Assembly (NCBI RefSeq): GCF_022664455.2
Contig: NZ_JAKRKC020000001.1
Coordinates: forward strand, 744,001-808,000
Direction of reading: 5' to 3'
DNA length: 64,000 nt
DNA from: Actinomadura luzonensis
GTDB taxonomy: Bacteria > Actinomycetota > Actinomycetes > Streptosporangiales > Streptosporangiaceae
The translations under genes were made by a program, and so were the position numbers. Shown piece by piece: positions 56,477 through 64,000 of this stretch (the stretch's first letter is position 1; each line of letters opens with the position of its first letter). Below the pieces are notes generated by a model. The model was not told the DNA's origin. It worked only from the letters and a program-made list of their open reading frames with translations, and made no database searches.

Positions 56477-57433
56477 TCAGGCGGTGAAGACGACCTTCCC
56501 GAAGAGCTCGCCCTCCGCCATGGCGGCGAAGCCGTCCCTGGCCTCGGCCAGCGGCAGCGTGCGGTCGATCAGCGGCCGCACGCCTGTCTGCTCCAGGAAC
56601 ACCGCCAGCCGCTGGAGCTGGTCGCGCGTCCCCATGGTCGAGCCGACCACCGAGAGCTGCAGGAAGAAGACCCGGTTGAGGTCGGCGGGCGGCACGGCCC
56701 CGCTGGTCGCGCCGCTGACGACGATGCGCCCGCCCGGCTTCAGCGACTTCAGCGAGTGGTCCCAGGTGGCCTGGCCGACGGTCTCCATCACCGCGTCCAC
56801 CCGCTCGGGCAGCCGCGCGCCGGTCTCGAAGACCTGGTCGGCGCCCAGCTCGCGGGCCCGCTCGCGCTTGGCCTCCGAGCGGCTGGTCGCCCAGACCCGG
56901 TAGCCGCCCGCCCGGCCGAGGGCGATGAGCGCGGTGGCGACGCCGCCGCCCGCGCCCTGCACCAGGACGGTCGAACCGGGCTGGAGCCCGGCCTTGTCGA
57001 ACAACATGCGGTAGGCGGTCAGCCAGGCCGTCGGCAGGCACGCGGCCTGCTCGAAGCTGAGCGCGGCCGGCTTGGGCACGAGGTTGCGGCGCGGCACGGC
57101 CACCCGCTCGGCGAACGTGCCGTCGTAGGTCTCCGACAGCAGCGAGCGTCTCGGGTCGAGCGTCTCGTCCGCGCCCGAGCCGATCACGGCGTGCACGATG
57201 ACGTCGTTGCCGTCCTCGTCCACGCCGGCGGCGTCGCAGCCGAGCACGATCGGCAGCCGGTCCTGGCGGATGCCGACGCCCTTCAGCGTCCACAGGTCGT
57301 GGTGGTTGAGCGCGGCCGCCCGTACCGTGACGGTCGTCCAGCCGTCCGGCGTCTTCGGCTCGGGGTGCTCCCCGAGCGTGAGGCCGGCGAGTGGGTTGTC
57401 GGGGTCGGTCTGTGTGGCGGTTACGGCGAACAT
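56477..57433 (-). CDS. Zinc-binding/quinone oxidoreductase-type dehydrogenase (MDR family)
   Basis: 318 residues. Medium-chain dehydrogenase with ALNHHDLWTLKGVGI, AACLPTAWLTAYRMLFDKAG and the NADP site VLVQGAGGGVATALIALGRA. Zinc ligands are lacking, as in quinone oxidoreductases. It lies upstream of the MpaB-type gene in the same direction but is separated by the hairpin. Confidence 0.82.
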   Translation of the reverse strand: MFAVTATQTDPDNPLAGLTLGEHPEPKTPDGWTTVTVRAAALNHHDLWTLKGVGIRQDRLPIVLGCDAAGVDEDGNDVIVHAVIGSGADETLDPRRSLLSETYDGTFAERVAVPRRNLVPKPAALSFEQAACLPTAWLTAYRMLFDKAGLQPGSTVLVQGAGGGVATALIALGRAGGYRVWATSRSEAKRERARELGADQVFETGARLPERVDAVMETVGQATWDHSLKSLKPGGRIVVSGATSGAVPPADLNRVFFLQLSVVGSTMGTRDQLQRLAVFLEQTGVRPLIDRTLPLAEARDGFAAMAEGELFGKVVFTA

Positions 57434-57460
57434 GGCCGCACCCTACAAAACCCGCCCGGC

Positions 57461-58342
57461 TCAGTCCTCGACCGTCACCTTGATCCCGTGGATCGCGCGG
57501 CGCCGGAAGGAGTCGGGGCCGGTGACCGCGACCTGCACGTCCCCCCGGCACACCGCCTGGGCCGGCCGGCCGCGCCCGGTGATCGTGTAGGGGATCGCAC
57601 TGTCCTTGCCGCAGCCGGGCGTGGGCACGAGCGCGACCATCGTCCGCGCCGTGCCGCCGAACCAGAGCTGCGGCCCGGCCGGCGCGCCCTGCACCTTCTC
57701 CCCCGGCCGCGCCAGCCGCACCGGCCCGCCGCCCGACAGCACCAGGTAGCCGGCCTTGGTCACCTTGCCCCGCAGCCGCCGCGCCACGGCGAGCCGCTGG
57801 TCGAAGGTCAGCCCCTCCTGGGAGTCGTACATGGCCAGCCGCCACTTGCCGAACGCGAACAGCAGCACCTGCCCGCGCCCGCCGCTGCCGGCCGGCTGCG
57901 GCCAGAGGGTGACGTTCGGCGCGTAGCTCCTGATCGGCTGGCCGCCCCTGGTGATCTCGATCTCGCCGTTGGCCGGGGCCAGGAGTTGCCGGAAGATCCC
58001 GTCCACCCACATCCCCTGGTACGGCCGCACGCCCATGCCCGCGAGGTCCAGCTCGGCCGGGTAACGCACGGTGGCCCGCCGCCCGTCGGGGAAGACCACC
58101 GCGATGACCTGCTCGCCGCCCTTGGTCCTCGGCGTGACCTGCAGGAGGTTGGGCGGGCTGTCGGCCCTGGTCAGCGATTTGATCGCCTGAGGGGCCGGCG
58201 GCGGCGGCGGGGCAGGCGGCGGCTCCCGGCTGGCGATCAGCCCGATCACGGGCACCAGCACGACCACGAGCAGCACCGCCAGGCCGGCCCAGCGGCGACG
58301 CCCGCCCTGGCCCGCCTCGATGACGTCGAACCGGTCAGCCAC
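57461..58342 (-). CDS. Membrane-anchored hypothetical protein
   Basis: 293 residues. One N-terminal transmembrane helix (LAVLLVVVLVPVIGLIA, about 21-37) follows a basic cytoplasmic stretch. A Pro-rich linker (PPPAPPPPPAPQ) leads to an external domain with no recognised family. Short aromatic and charged stretches (FAFGKWRLAMYDSQEG) and an isolated pair of cysteines (PGCGK, VCRGD) near the C-terminus could form a disulfide. Confidence 0.7.
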   Translation of the reverse strand: MADRFDVIEAGQGGRRRWAGLAVLLVVVLVPVIGLIASREPPPAPPPPPAPQAIKSLTRADSPPNLLQVTPRTKGGEQVIAVVFPDGRRATVRYPAELDLAGMGVRPYQGMWVDGIFRQLLAPANGEIEITRGGQPIRSYAPNVTLWPQPAGSGGRGQVLLFAFGKWRLAMYDSQEGLTFDQRLAVARRLRGKVTKAGYLVLSGGGPVRLARPGEKVQGAPAGPQLWFGGTARTMVALVPTPGCGKDSAIPYTITGRGRPAQAVCRGDVQVAVTGPDSFRRRAIHGIKVTVED

Positions 58343-58786
58343 CGACGTTCCTCGCGCAGAAGTGTGGCTTGCGCCCTCGGTCCCAGTTCAGTTGAGCGGC
58401 GACCGGCGGCGCAAGCCCTCGGCGCGGGGGAAATCGTCACGAAATCACAACCTGCCGGGGAGGCCGCCGCGCGAGCAGCTGATGGTTCCGGCGATGCCGA
58501 TGGGACAGGGGTGTCGGCGAGTAAAGTGCGGTGGACCGGCGATGCCTTTTGTTGATGAGGTTTCCGGTGTTACCAGAGACAATTAAACACCCGGTCCCAC
58601 CTGCGGAAATGCTTTCTCGTCATACATGCGATTCCGCTATTTCTATAACGGAATGGAACCGGCTCATGCTTTTTCGCGTCGTTCGCTCGCGGCGCGCTCG
58701 CGCCATTCATTAACGTTCCCAGCGTTTTCCTGGCCCACCGGGGCGCAGTACCCCGCTCTGGGCCGCCGAGAACTGGAAGGAGCTCC
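58343..58786. other. Intergenic region upstream of the protease array
   Basis: A 444-base divergent gap, more AT-rich than its neighbours from about 58540. It holds a small inverted repeat ATTCCG...CGGAAT (58631-58654) and GGAAGGAG before the first protease ATG. I see no gene in it. Confidence 0.55.
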
Positions 58787-59911
58787 ATGAATTCCCGAGC
58801 AAGGCGCATCACGATCCCCCTCGCCGGTCTCACGGCCGCCGGCCTGGCGGCAGGGGTCCTCAGCGGTGCCACGGCGAACGCGACGACGGCACCCTCAGAC
58901 GTCGTCGCCAGGAACGCCGCCACCCCCGCAGAGCAGGCGATCCAGTTCTGGACGCCGGACCGCGTCAAGCAGGCCACCGACTACGACGGCGGCCTGAGCC
59001 TGTCCACCAAGGGCGTCAAGGGCAGCAACGACAAGCCCGACGGCCCCGCGGGATCCGTGCCGCCCATCGGCGCGGAGAAGACCAGCACGAAGAAGAGCAA
59101 GCAGGTCAACCTGCCCAACACGGTCGGCCGCGTGTTCTTCACGCTGCCGAGGACCAACCCGCGCGACCCGCGCAACTGGCGCTACTGCTCGGCCACCTCG
59201 GTGCAGAGCAAGTACCGCAACCTCGTGGCGACCTCCGCCCACTGCGTCTACGACACCAAGTACAACACCTTCTACGACAACTGGGTCTTCATCCCCTCCT
59301 ACTGGGACGGCAACAACGCCTGGAACGGCAAGGCGCCCTACGGCATCTACGCCGCCAAGACGTTCAACGCGCACGACGACTTCGTGGTGAAGGAGGACTA
59401 CGACTACGACTACGCGTTCGTCAACGTCTACAACGGCATCAAGGTCTCGTGGGAGCGGGCCGGCAACGGCTGGCGCTGGAACGTCAAGAACGTGGGCCGG
59501 CTCGGTGACAACGTCGGCGGCCAGGGCTTCACGTGGAACCGGAGCACGAAGCTCAACGTGTTCTCCTTCGGCTACCCGGCGGGCGAGCACCCCGACGGCG
59601 ACCGCCCGTACACCGGCCGGACGATGAAGTACTGCTACGGCAAGACCCGGCCGATGCCGGAGGCCAAGAAGTACAACCTGCAGGAGCACATCGGCTTCAA
59701 GTGCTCCTTCACCGCCGGCGCCAGCGGCGGCCCCTTCCTCTACAACTACAAGAGCGCCTCGCGCACCGGCTACCTGGTCGGCGTCAACAGCGTGGCGTGG
59801 GACACCGACGGCAACGACCGCTACGACTACATCTCCTCGCCGTACTTCAACAGCGACACCTACAAGATCTACAAGGCTGCCGCCAACCGCTGGACCGGCA
59901 ACATGCCGTGA
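58787..59911 (+). CDS. Secreted trypsin-like serine protease 1
   Basis: 374 residues, GGAAGGAG upstream. The signal peptide ends near ATANATTAP at about 30. A propeptide-like segment reaches about residue 108. The S1 triad is visible: His in ATSAHCVYD (152), Asp in YDYDYAFVNV (near 208), Ser in TAGASGGPFLYN (near 316). It resembles V8-type/Glu-specific endopeptidases. It is the first of four similar genes in tandem. Confidence 0.85.
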   Translation: MNSRARRITIPLAGLTAAGLAAGVLSGATANATTAPSDVVARNAATPAEQAIQFWTPDRVKQATDYDGGLSLSTKGVKGSNDKPDGPAGSVPPIGAEKTSTKKSKQVNLPNTVGRVFFTLPRTNPRDPRNWRYCSATSVQSKYRNLVATSAHCVYDTKYNTFYDNWVFIPSYWDGNNAWNGKAPYGIYAAKTFNAHDDFVVKEDYDYDYAFVNVYNGIKVSWERAGNGWRWNVKNVGRLGDNVGGQGFTWNRSTKLNVFSFGYPAGEHPDGDRPYTGRTMKYCYGKTRPMPEAKKYNLQEHIGFKCSFTAGASGGPFLYNYKSASRTGYLVGVNSVAWDTDGNDRYDYISSPYFNSDTYKIYKAAANRWTGNMP

Positions 59912-60225
59912 CGATCCGGCACTCCAGGCCCCGGGTCCCGCACGGGATCCGGGGCCTCCCCGGTCCGCATTCCGAGTGACGCGCGACACCTGATCCCGAG
60001 GAATTACCTGTGTGTTCCGGCCCGCCGCACTCTGCCGCGATCATGCCTCTGACCAGGGGAAACATTCACCGAGAATGATCGTTTGGAGGTATCGGGAGTG
60101 ATGGGCTGACGGGCTCCTTATAGTTCACATTGGAACCTGGTTCAGGTAACGAATCCCTATCCGAGCTGCAATACCCTCCGCACATCTGGAAAAATCCCCC
60201 CTTACGACCCCAAGAAAGGCATTTC
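59912..60225. other. Intergenic region between proteases 1 and 2, with a hairpin
   Basis: A 314-base gap. A hairpin AGGCCCCGG.../...CCGGGGCCT at 59926-59957 just after the stop may end transcription, though without a T-run. Further on, CTCCTTATAGTT resembles a -10 region and AAGAAAGG precedes the next ATG. GGAACCTGGTTCAGGTAACG at 60132-60151 contains ECF-type promoter motifs in the wrong spacing. No gene. Confidence 0.5.
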
Positions 60226-61365
60226 ATGATCTCCCGGGCCCGGCATCTGCTGGCGGCTGCGCTAGGCGGCGCGCTGCTGGTGCTGCCTGCCCTCACGGGG
60301 ATCGCGAACGCCGCAGCGAGCGCGGCCGCGGGCACCACAGCGAGCGCCGCCGCCAAGGTCCAGAGCATCTCCCTGGCCAAGACCGCCGCGGACGTCAAGC
60401 GGGTCGCCGACTACTGGAAGCCCGAGAAGTTCAAGCACGCCGACAGCTACAGCCCGGCCACCCCCGGCACCGCCGCGGCGAAGCCGACCTCCGCGGGCGG
60501 AGCCGCCGGCCCGGCCGCCCCGGGGGCCACCAGGACCACCGCGGTCGCCAAGCGCGCCGCGGGGCAGCTCACCGCGCCCGCGCTGCCGCGCAAGGGCGCC
60601 CCGACCGGCGCCACGATGGGCAAGGTCTTCTTCCGCTTCGGCGACAAGGAGTACTGGTGCTCGGCCAGCTCGGTCGCGGCGAGGAACCGCAGCGTGGTCG
60701 CCACCGCCGGGCACTGCGCCTACGACCCGCGGCAGGCCAAGGCCGCCGACTACTGGATCTTCGTCCCCAACCCGGGCCCGAACGGCGAGCAGCCGATGGG
60801 CATCTACGTGGCCTCCTCGATCAGCCTGCACGAGGACTGGGTCGGCCGGGGCGACTACGACTACGACTACGCCTTCGTCACCGTCCACCGCGGCTTCTCC
60901 TGGGTGAGCAAGAACGGCCAGTACGTCATGCAGGACATCGGCCGCCTCCAGGACAACGTCGGCGGCCTCGGCCTGGAGCTCAACAGGAAGCCGGGCACCT
61001 ACAGCGCGGCCTCCTTCGGCTACCCCGCGGGCGCGCAGCCGGACGGCAGCCGCCCGTACGACGGCAAGAGCCTGAAGATGTGCCGCGAGGGCCGCACCAT
61101 CTGGAACACCGCCCCGCCGCTCGACCTGCAGAAGGGCGTGCAGCTTCAGGCGTGCGACTTCAGCGCCGGCACCAGCGGCGGCCCCTGGGTGATCGGCTAC
61201 GACCAGGAGCGCAGGATCGGCAGCCTGAGCGGCGTCAACAGCCTCACCTGGGACCGCAACGGCGACAAGCGCTACGACGCGGTCTCCTCCCCCTACTTCG
61301 ACACCGTCACGGGGGCGGTCTACCAGCGGGCCGCGACGCAGAACACGCCGGCGAAGATTACCTGA
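60226..61365 (+). CDS. Secreted trypsin-like serine protease 2
   Basis: 379 residues from an ATG with AAGAAAGG upstream. The signal peptide ends around ANAAASA at about 22-28. A longer Ala/Pro-rich pro-region (to about 125) precedes the catalytic domain. Triad: ATAGHCAYD, YDYDYAFVTV and SAGTSGGPWVIG. More divergent from proteases 1, 3 and 4 than these are from each other. Confidence 0.85.
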   Translation: MISRARHLLAAALGGALLVLPALTGIANAAASAAAGTTASAAAKVQSISLAKTAADVKRVADYWKPEKFKHADSYSPATPGTAAAKPTSAGGAAGPAAPGATRTTAVAKRAAGQLTAPALPRKGAPTGATMGKVFFRFGDKEYWCSASSVAARNRSVVATAGHCAYDPRQAKAADYWIFVPNPGPNGEQPMGIYVASSISLHEDWVGRGDYDYDYAFVTVHRGFSWVSKNGQYVMQDIGRLQDNVGGLGLELNRKPGTYSAASFGYPAGAQPDGSRPYDGKSLKMCREGRTIWNTAPPLDLQKGVQLQACDFSAGTSGGPWVIGYDQERRIGSLSGVNSLTWDRNGDKRYDAVSSPYFDTVTGAVYQRAATQNTPAKIT

Positions 61366-61374
61366 ACCACAAAA

Positions 61375-61390
61375 TGTGACCCAGATCATA
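61375..61390. promoter_or_regulatory. Crp-like site after protease 2 and upstream of protease 3
   Basis: TGTGACCCAGATCATA matches TGTGA-N6-TCACA with one mismatch (C to T). It lies about 195 bases before the TTG of protease 3. Confidence 0.45.
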
Positions 61391-61583
61391 TGCAACCACC
61401 TGGTCACAGCACGTGATCAGCCGTAACCCGGGTCTCGGTACGGTCACGCCCGCCTTTGGAACGCTGACATGATCCCCCGCAAACTTCCACGAACGTGGTC
61501 AGCGTTGTAGGTTCCGGGCTGTCCGTTTGCTGAGTTTGTGGGGGTGCACGACGCGCCTCATGTCAGCGCAACCTGGAGTTACC

Positions 61584-62747
61584 TTGACCCGAATCCTTCT
61601 TCCCGCCGGCGGCGCGCTCCTCGCGACCGGTCTGCTCGCGGCCGGCCTGTCCGGCGCCGCGCAGGCCGACGGGGACGTCTCCCACGACCCCATGGCGCGC
61701 AGCAACTCCCAGGCCGCCTCCGTCGCCTCCTTCTGGCTGGCCTCGAACGGCGCCGCCCTGCGCGCCGCGACGCAGTACACCTGGGACTCGAACGAGGTCA
61801 GGAAGGTCGTCTCCAAGGGCGGCTACACCCCTGACGGCAGCCCCGGCACCACCGCGCCGACCGGCTCGTCGAAGTCCGGCGGCAGCGCCCAGAACATCAA
61901 CCTGCCCCGCACCGTCGGCAAGGTCTTCTTCGTGGACGGCCACGGCAAGTTCCGCTGGTGCTCGGCCACCTCCATCCAGTCGAACCAGCGCAACCTGGTC
62001 GCGACGGCGGGCCACTGCGTCTACGACACCGACAGCAACCGGGCCGTCATGGACAACTGGGTCTTCGTGCCCGGCTACTACCAGGGCAAGGCCCCGTGGG
62101 GCATCTACGTCGGCAAGCAGGCGTTCACCCACTACGACTTCGACGTCTACGAGGACTACGACCGCGACTACGCGTTCGTCACCGTCTACAACGGCATCCT
62201 CTTCAACGGCGTCAAGCAGGTGGACCGCCGCGACTACGAGCGCTTCACCGGGCCCAAGCGGCGCTGGGGCGGCCACTACTACATCCTGCTGTCCAAGGAC
62301 GCGGGCCGCCTCGGCGACGTGGTGGGCGGCCAGGGCTTCGCCTGGAACCAGGCGACCGGCAAGTACGTGCGCACCTTCGGCTACCCGGCCGCGCCGCACC
62401 CGGACGGCAACAGGCCGTACAGCGGCGTGACGCCCAAGCACTGCTACGGCCGGACCACCTCGAAGGCCGTCGGCGCCGCCTGGCTGAAGATCCAGGAGCA
62501 CATCGGCCTGAAGTGCGCCGTGACCCCCGGCTACGACGGCGGCCCCTGGCTGCTCAACTACAGCAACGCCAAGCGGCTCGGCTACGTCAACGGCGTGACC
62601 AGCACGTTCGCCGACCAGGACGGCAACGACCGCATCGACTACATCACCTCGCCGTACTTCGACGGCGAGACGGCCGCGGTGTACAACGCGGCCAAGAACG
62701 TCTGGTCGGGCAAGATCGTGGGCCCGAACGGAGAGCTGTACAAGTAA
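61584..62747 (+). CDS. Secreted trypsin-fold protein 3, catalytic Ser replaced by Asp
   Basis: 387 residues from a TTG with CTGGAG seven bases upstream; the N-terminus LTRILLPAGGALLATGLLAA matches protease 4, also with TTG. The signal peptide ends near GAAQADG. His (ATAGHCVYD) and Asp (YDRDYAFVTV) of the triad are intact. The nucleophile motif is PGYDGGPWLLN, so Ser becomes Asp (codon 62535-62537). The fold and disulfide cysteines look kept, implying a non-proteolytic role or an inhibitor/binding function. Confidence 0.85.
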   Translation: MTRILLPAGGALLATGLLAAGLSGAAQADGDVSHDPMARSNSQAASVASFWLASNGAALRAATQYTWDSNEVRKVVSKGGYTPDGSPGTTAPTGSSKSGGSAQNINLPRTVGKVFFVDGHGKFRWCSATSIQSNQRNLVATAGHCVYDTDSNRAVMDNWVFVPGYYQGKAPWGIYVGKQAFTHYDFDVYEDYDRDYAFVTVYNGILFNGVKQVDRRDYERFTGPKRRWGGHYYILLSKDAGRLGDVVGGQGFAWNQATGKYVRTFGYPAAPHPDGNRPYSGVTPKHCYGRTTSKAVGAAWLKIQEHIGLKCAVTPGYDGGPWLLNYSNAKRLGYVNGVTSTFADQDGNDRIDYITSPYFDGETAAVYNAAKNVWSGKIVGPNGELYK

Positions 62748-62763
62748 GCCCTGCCAGGGGAAC

Positions 62764-62806
62764 ACGAGGGCCTCCGCCGTCACGGCGGGGGCCCTCGTCT
62801 TGTTTT
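62764..62806 (+). terminator. Rho-independent terminator of protease 3
   Basis: ACGAGGGCCTCCGCCG pairs with CGGCGGGGGCCCTCGT around TCA with one mismatch; CTTGTTTT follows. Confidence 0.8.
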
Positions 62807-62885
62807 CCGAGGGCCTGGACGACTTCCTGAAGATCACCTGTGAATGTTCAGGCAGATTAGACGGGACAGCCCCAAAATCGGTTCC

Positions 62886-62901
62886 TGTGATCTGTGTCAC
62901 A
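62886..62901. promoter_or_regulatory. Perfect Crp-type site upstream of protease 4
   Basis: TGTGATCTGTGTCACA matches TGTGA-N6-TCACA exactly (all ten fixed bases), within the 404-base gap between proteases 3 and 4 and 251 bases before the TTG. The rest of the gap holds no gene I can support. Confidence 0.65.
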
Positions 62902-63151
62902 ATGAACAACGACTCAGCATCTAACGGAACAAACGTCCCAGCAGCCACAAACCCCGCCTGTCCTGCGAAAACGCGGACAACACGGGACGGCCTCTGACTG
63001 ATAACAGCAAGGTAACGGCGGTAACCCTGCCTACCGGTCAGCCCAAACCGGGTTCCACCTGTGGAGATCACCCGGCTATGTTTCTTGCAATCCCTTTACT
63101 GACGCATGGGCCGCTTGTTGCGACCCACGACAGAGCAAGGAGCACGTTCCC

Positions 63152-64000
63152 TTGAAGCGCATCCTCATCCCCGCCGGTGGCGCCATCCTGGCTACCGGCC
63201 TTCTGGCCGCCGGCCTCGCCGGTTCGGCTCAGGCCGACACGACGACCGCCTCCGACCCGATGGCCACCAGCGCCGCCAACGCGAAGGCCATCGCGGACTT
63301 CTGGGCGGAGAACAACGGTGCCGCCCTCAAGGCCGCGACCGAGTCCAACGTCTGGGACAAGGCCGACGTCGCCAAGCTCCAGACCAAGGGCGGCTACACC
63401 TCGGACACCAAGCCGGGCTCGACCGCGCCGATCGGCGAGGAGAAGAAGACCTCGACCAAGACGCAGAACGTCAACATGCCGAAGACCATCGGCAAGGTGT
63501 TCTTCGTCAACGGCAAGGGCGAGAAGAAGTGGTGCTCCGCCACTTCGATCCAGTCCAAGTACCGCAACCTGGTCGCCACCGCCGGCCACTGCGTGTACGA
63601 CACCGGCTCCAACGCCGACGTCATGTCCAAGTGGGTCTTCGTCCCGGGTTACTACCAGGGCAAGGCTCCGTGGGGCATCTACGTCGGCAAGCAGGCCTTC
63701 ACCCACTACGACTTCGACGTCTACGAGGACTACGACCGCGACTACGCGTTCGTGACCGTCTACAACGGCGTGAGCATCGGCAACGGGACCACCAAGCAGG
63801 TCTCCAAGGCCGAGTGGGACAAGTACCAGGGCATCAAGGACGCCAAGGACGAGGAGATCAGCGCTTCTGACTACCAGAAGTGCAAGGACCTCAACGGCGG
63901 CGAGACCCCTGACTGCTGGGCCAAGGCCAACACCACCGAGGACCTGGTCGGTCCTGACTACCCGGGCGCCGTCAAGGTGCTCAAGGAAGTCTCCAAGGAG
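63152..64000 (+). CDS. Secreted trypsin-like serine protease 4 (partial)
   Basis: 283 codons are visible from a TTG with CAAGGAG upstream; the gene runs off the right edge. LKRILIPAGGAILATGLLAA starts a signal peptide ending near GSAQADT. His (ATAGHCVYD) and Asp (YDRDYAFVTV) match protein 3 almost exactly in the region of the YYQGKAPWGIYVGKQAFTHY segment. After the Asp it carries an extra Lys/Asp-rich insertion (KDAKDEEISASDYQKCKDLN). The serine position is outside the window. Confidence 0.82.
   Translation, partial: MKRILIPAGGAILATGLLAAGLAGSAQADTTTASDPMATSAANAKAIADFWAENNGAALKAATESNVWDKADVAKLQTKGGYTSDTKPGSTAPIGEEKKTSTKTQNVNMPKTIGKVFFVNGKGEKKWCSATSIQSKYRNLVATAGHCVYDTGSNADVMSKWVFVPGYYQGKAPWGIYVGKQAFTHYDFDVYEDYDRDYAFVTVYNGVSIGNGTTKQVSKAEWDKYQGIKDAKDEEISASDYQKCKDLNGGETPDCWAKANTTEDLVGPDYPGAVKVLKEVSKE

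Noticed and set aside
60132..60151. ECF-type promoter (GGAAC/GTT) before protease 2.
   Set aside because: The two motifs are too close together for a -35/-10 pair.

Overview
This is a high-GC (about 70% by eye) actinomycete chromosome segment, densely coding, with many GTG/TTG starts and 4-base ATGA/GTGA gene overlaps. A Kgd-type 2-oxoglutarate decarboxylase, a predicted F420-type oxidoreductase, a KstR regulator and a mycobacterial-style steroid-degradation gene set fit Actinobacteria. A Streptosporangiaceae (Nonomuraea-like) origin is my inference, not proven. I saw no rRNA, tRNA, CRISPR array or insertion sequence.

Layout. 1-7.5 kb: a cholesterol side-chain degradation block. The leftward operon is fadD17-fadE28-fadE29-chsH2-like (cut by the window edge). 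It is divergent from a KstR-type TetR gene, an ECF sigma factor gene and a FadA5-type thiolase gene. 7.5-12.2 kb: a metallo-hydrolase, a FadR-type regulator, a degenerate LigD-like protein, an AAA/DUF4143 ATPase behind four 23-bp repeats, and a GNAT acetyltransferase. 12.4-20 kb: a seven-gene leftward operon for L-fucose-type sugar uptake and oxidation (CUT2 ABC transporter, aldo/keto reductase, SDR, fuconate dehydratase, FAH hydrolase). 20-26 kb: a steroid-type P450, an 18-bp x 21 minisatellite, a DUF559 protein, a DUF2000 protein, an ArsR/SRPBCC pair and an AraC regulator. 26-32 kb: a glycosyltransferase/methyltransferase/prenyltransferase-like/DUF1702 cluster with a GDP-mannose dehydratase. 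32.5-34.3 kb: F420 oxidoreductase, FdxD ferredoxin and alcohol dehydrogenase. 34.7-43 kb: a second CUT2 sugar operon with a ROK regulator, carrying an exact-looking 1,439-bp tandem duplication that makes an in-frame chimeric gene. 43-49.7 kb: SDR, DapB-like dehydrogenase, metallo-hydrolase, Xi-class GST, a frameshifted MFS gene with its ArsR regulator, and a B3/4-domain protein. 49.9-58.3 kb: kgd, DUF6104, DUF4097-PadR, MpaB-like oxygenase, quinone oxidoreductase and a membrane-anchored protein. 58.8-64 kb: four tandem secreted trypsin-fold proteins, the third lacking the nucleophilic serine and the fourth cut by the window end.

Regulatory logic visible in the DNA. The KstR core TNNAACNNGTTNNA occurs exactly upstream of the thiolase, the P450, the F420/ferredoxin/ADH operon and the glycosyltransferase cluster. 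A one-mismatch palindrome lies upstream of fadD17 and the core alone lies just before kstR. A second palindrome, ACATC-C/G-GATGT, sits on the FadR-type gene itself and, in three versions, in front of the fucose operon about 11 kb away, linking regulator to target. A perfect TGTGA-N6-TCACA site lies upstream of the last protease gene and a near-perfect one upstream of the third.
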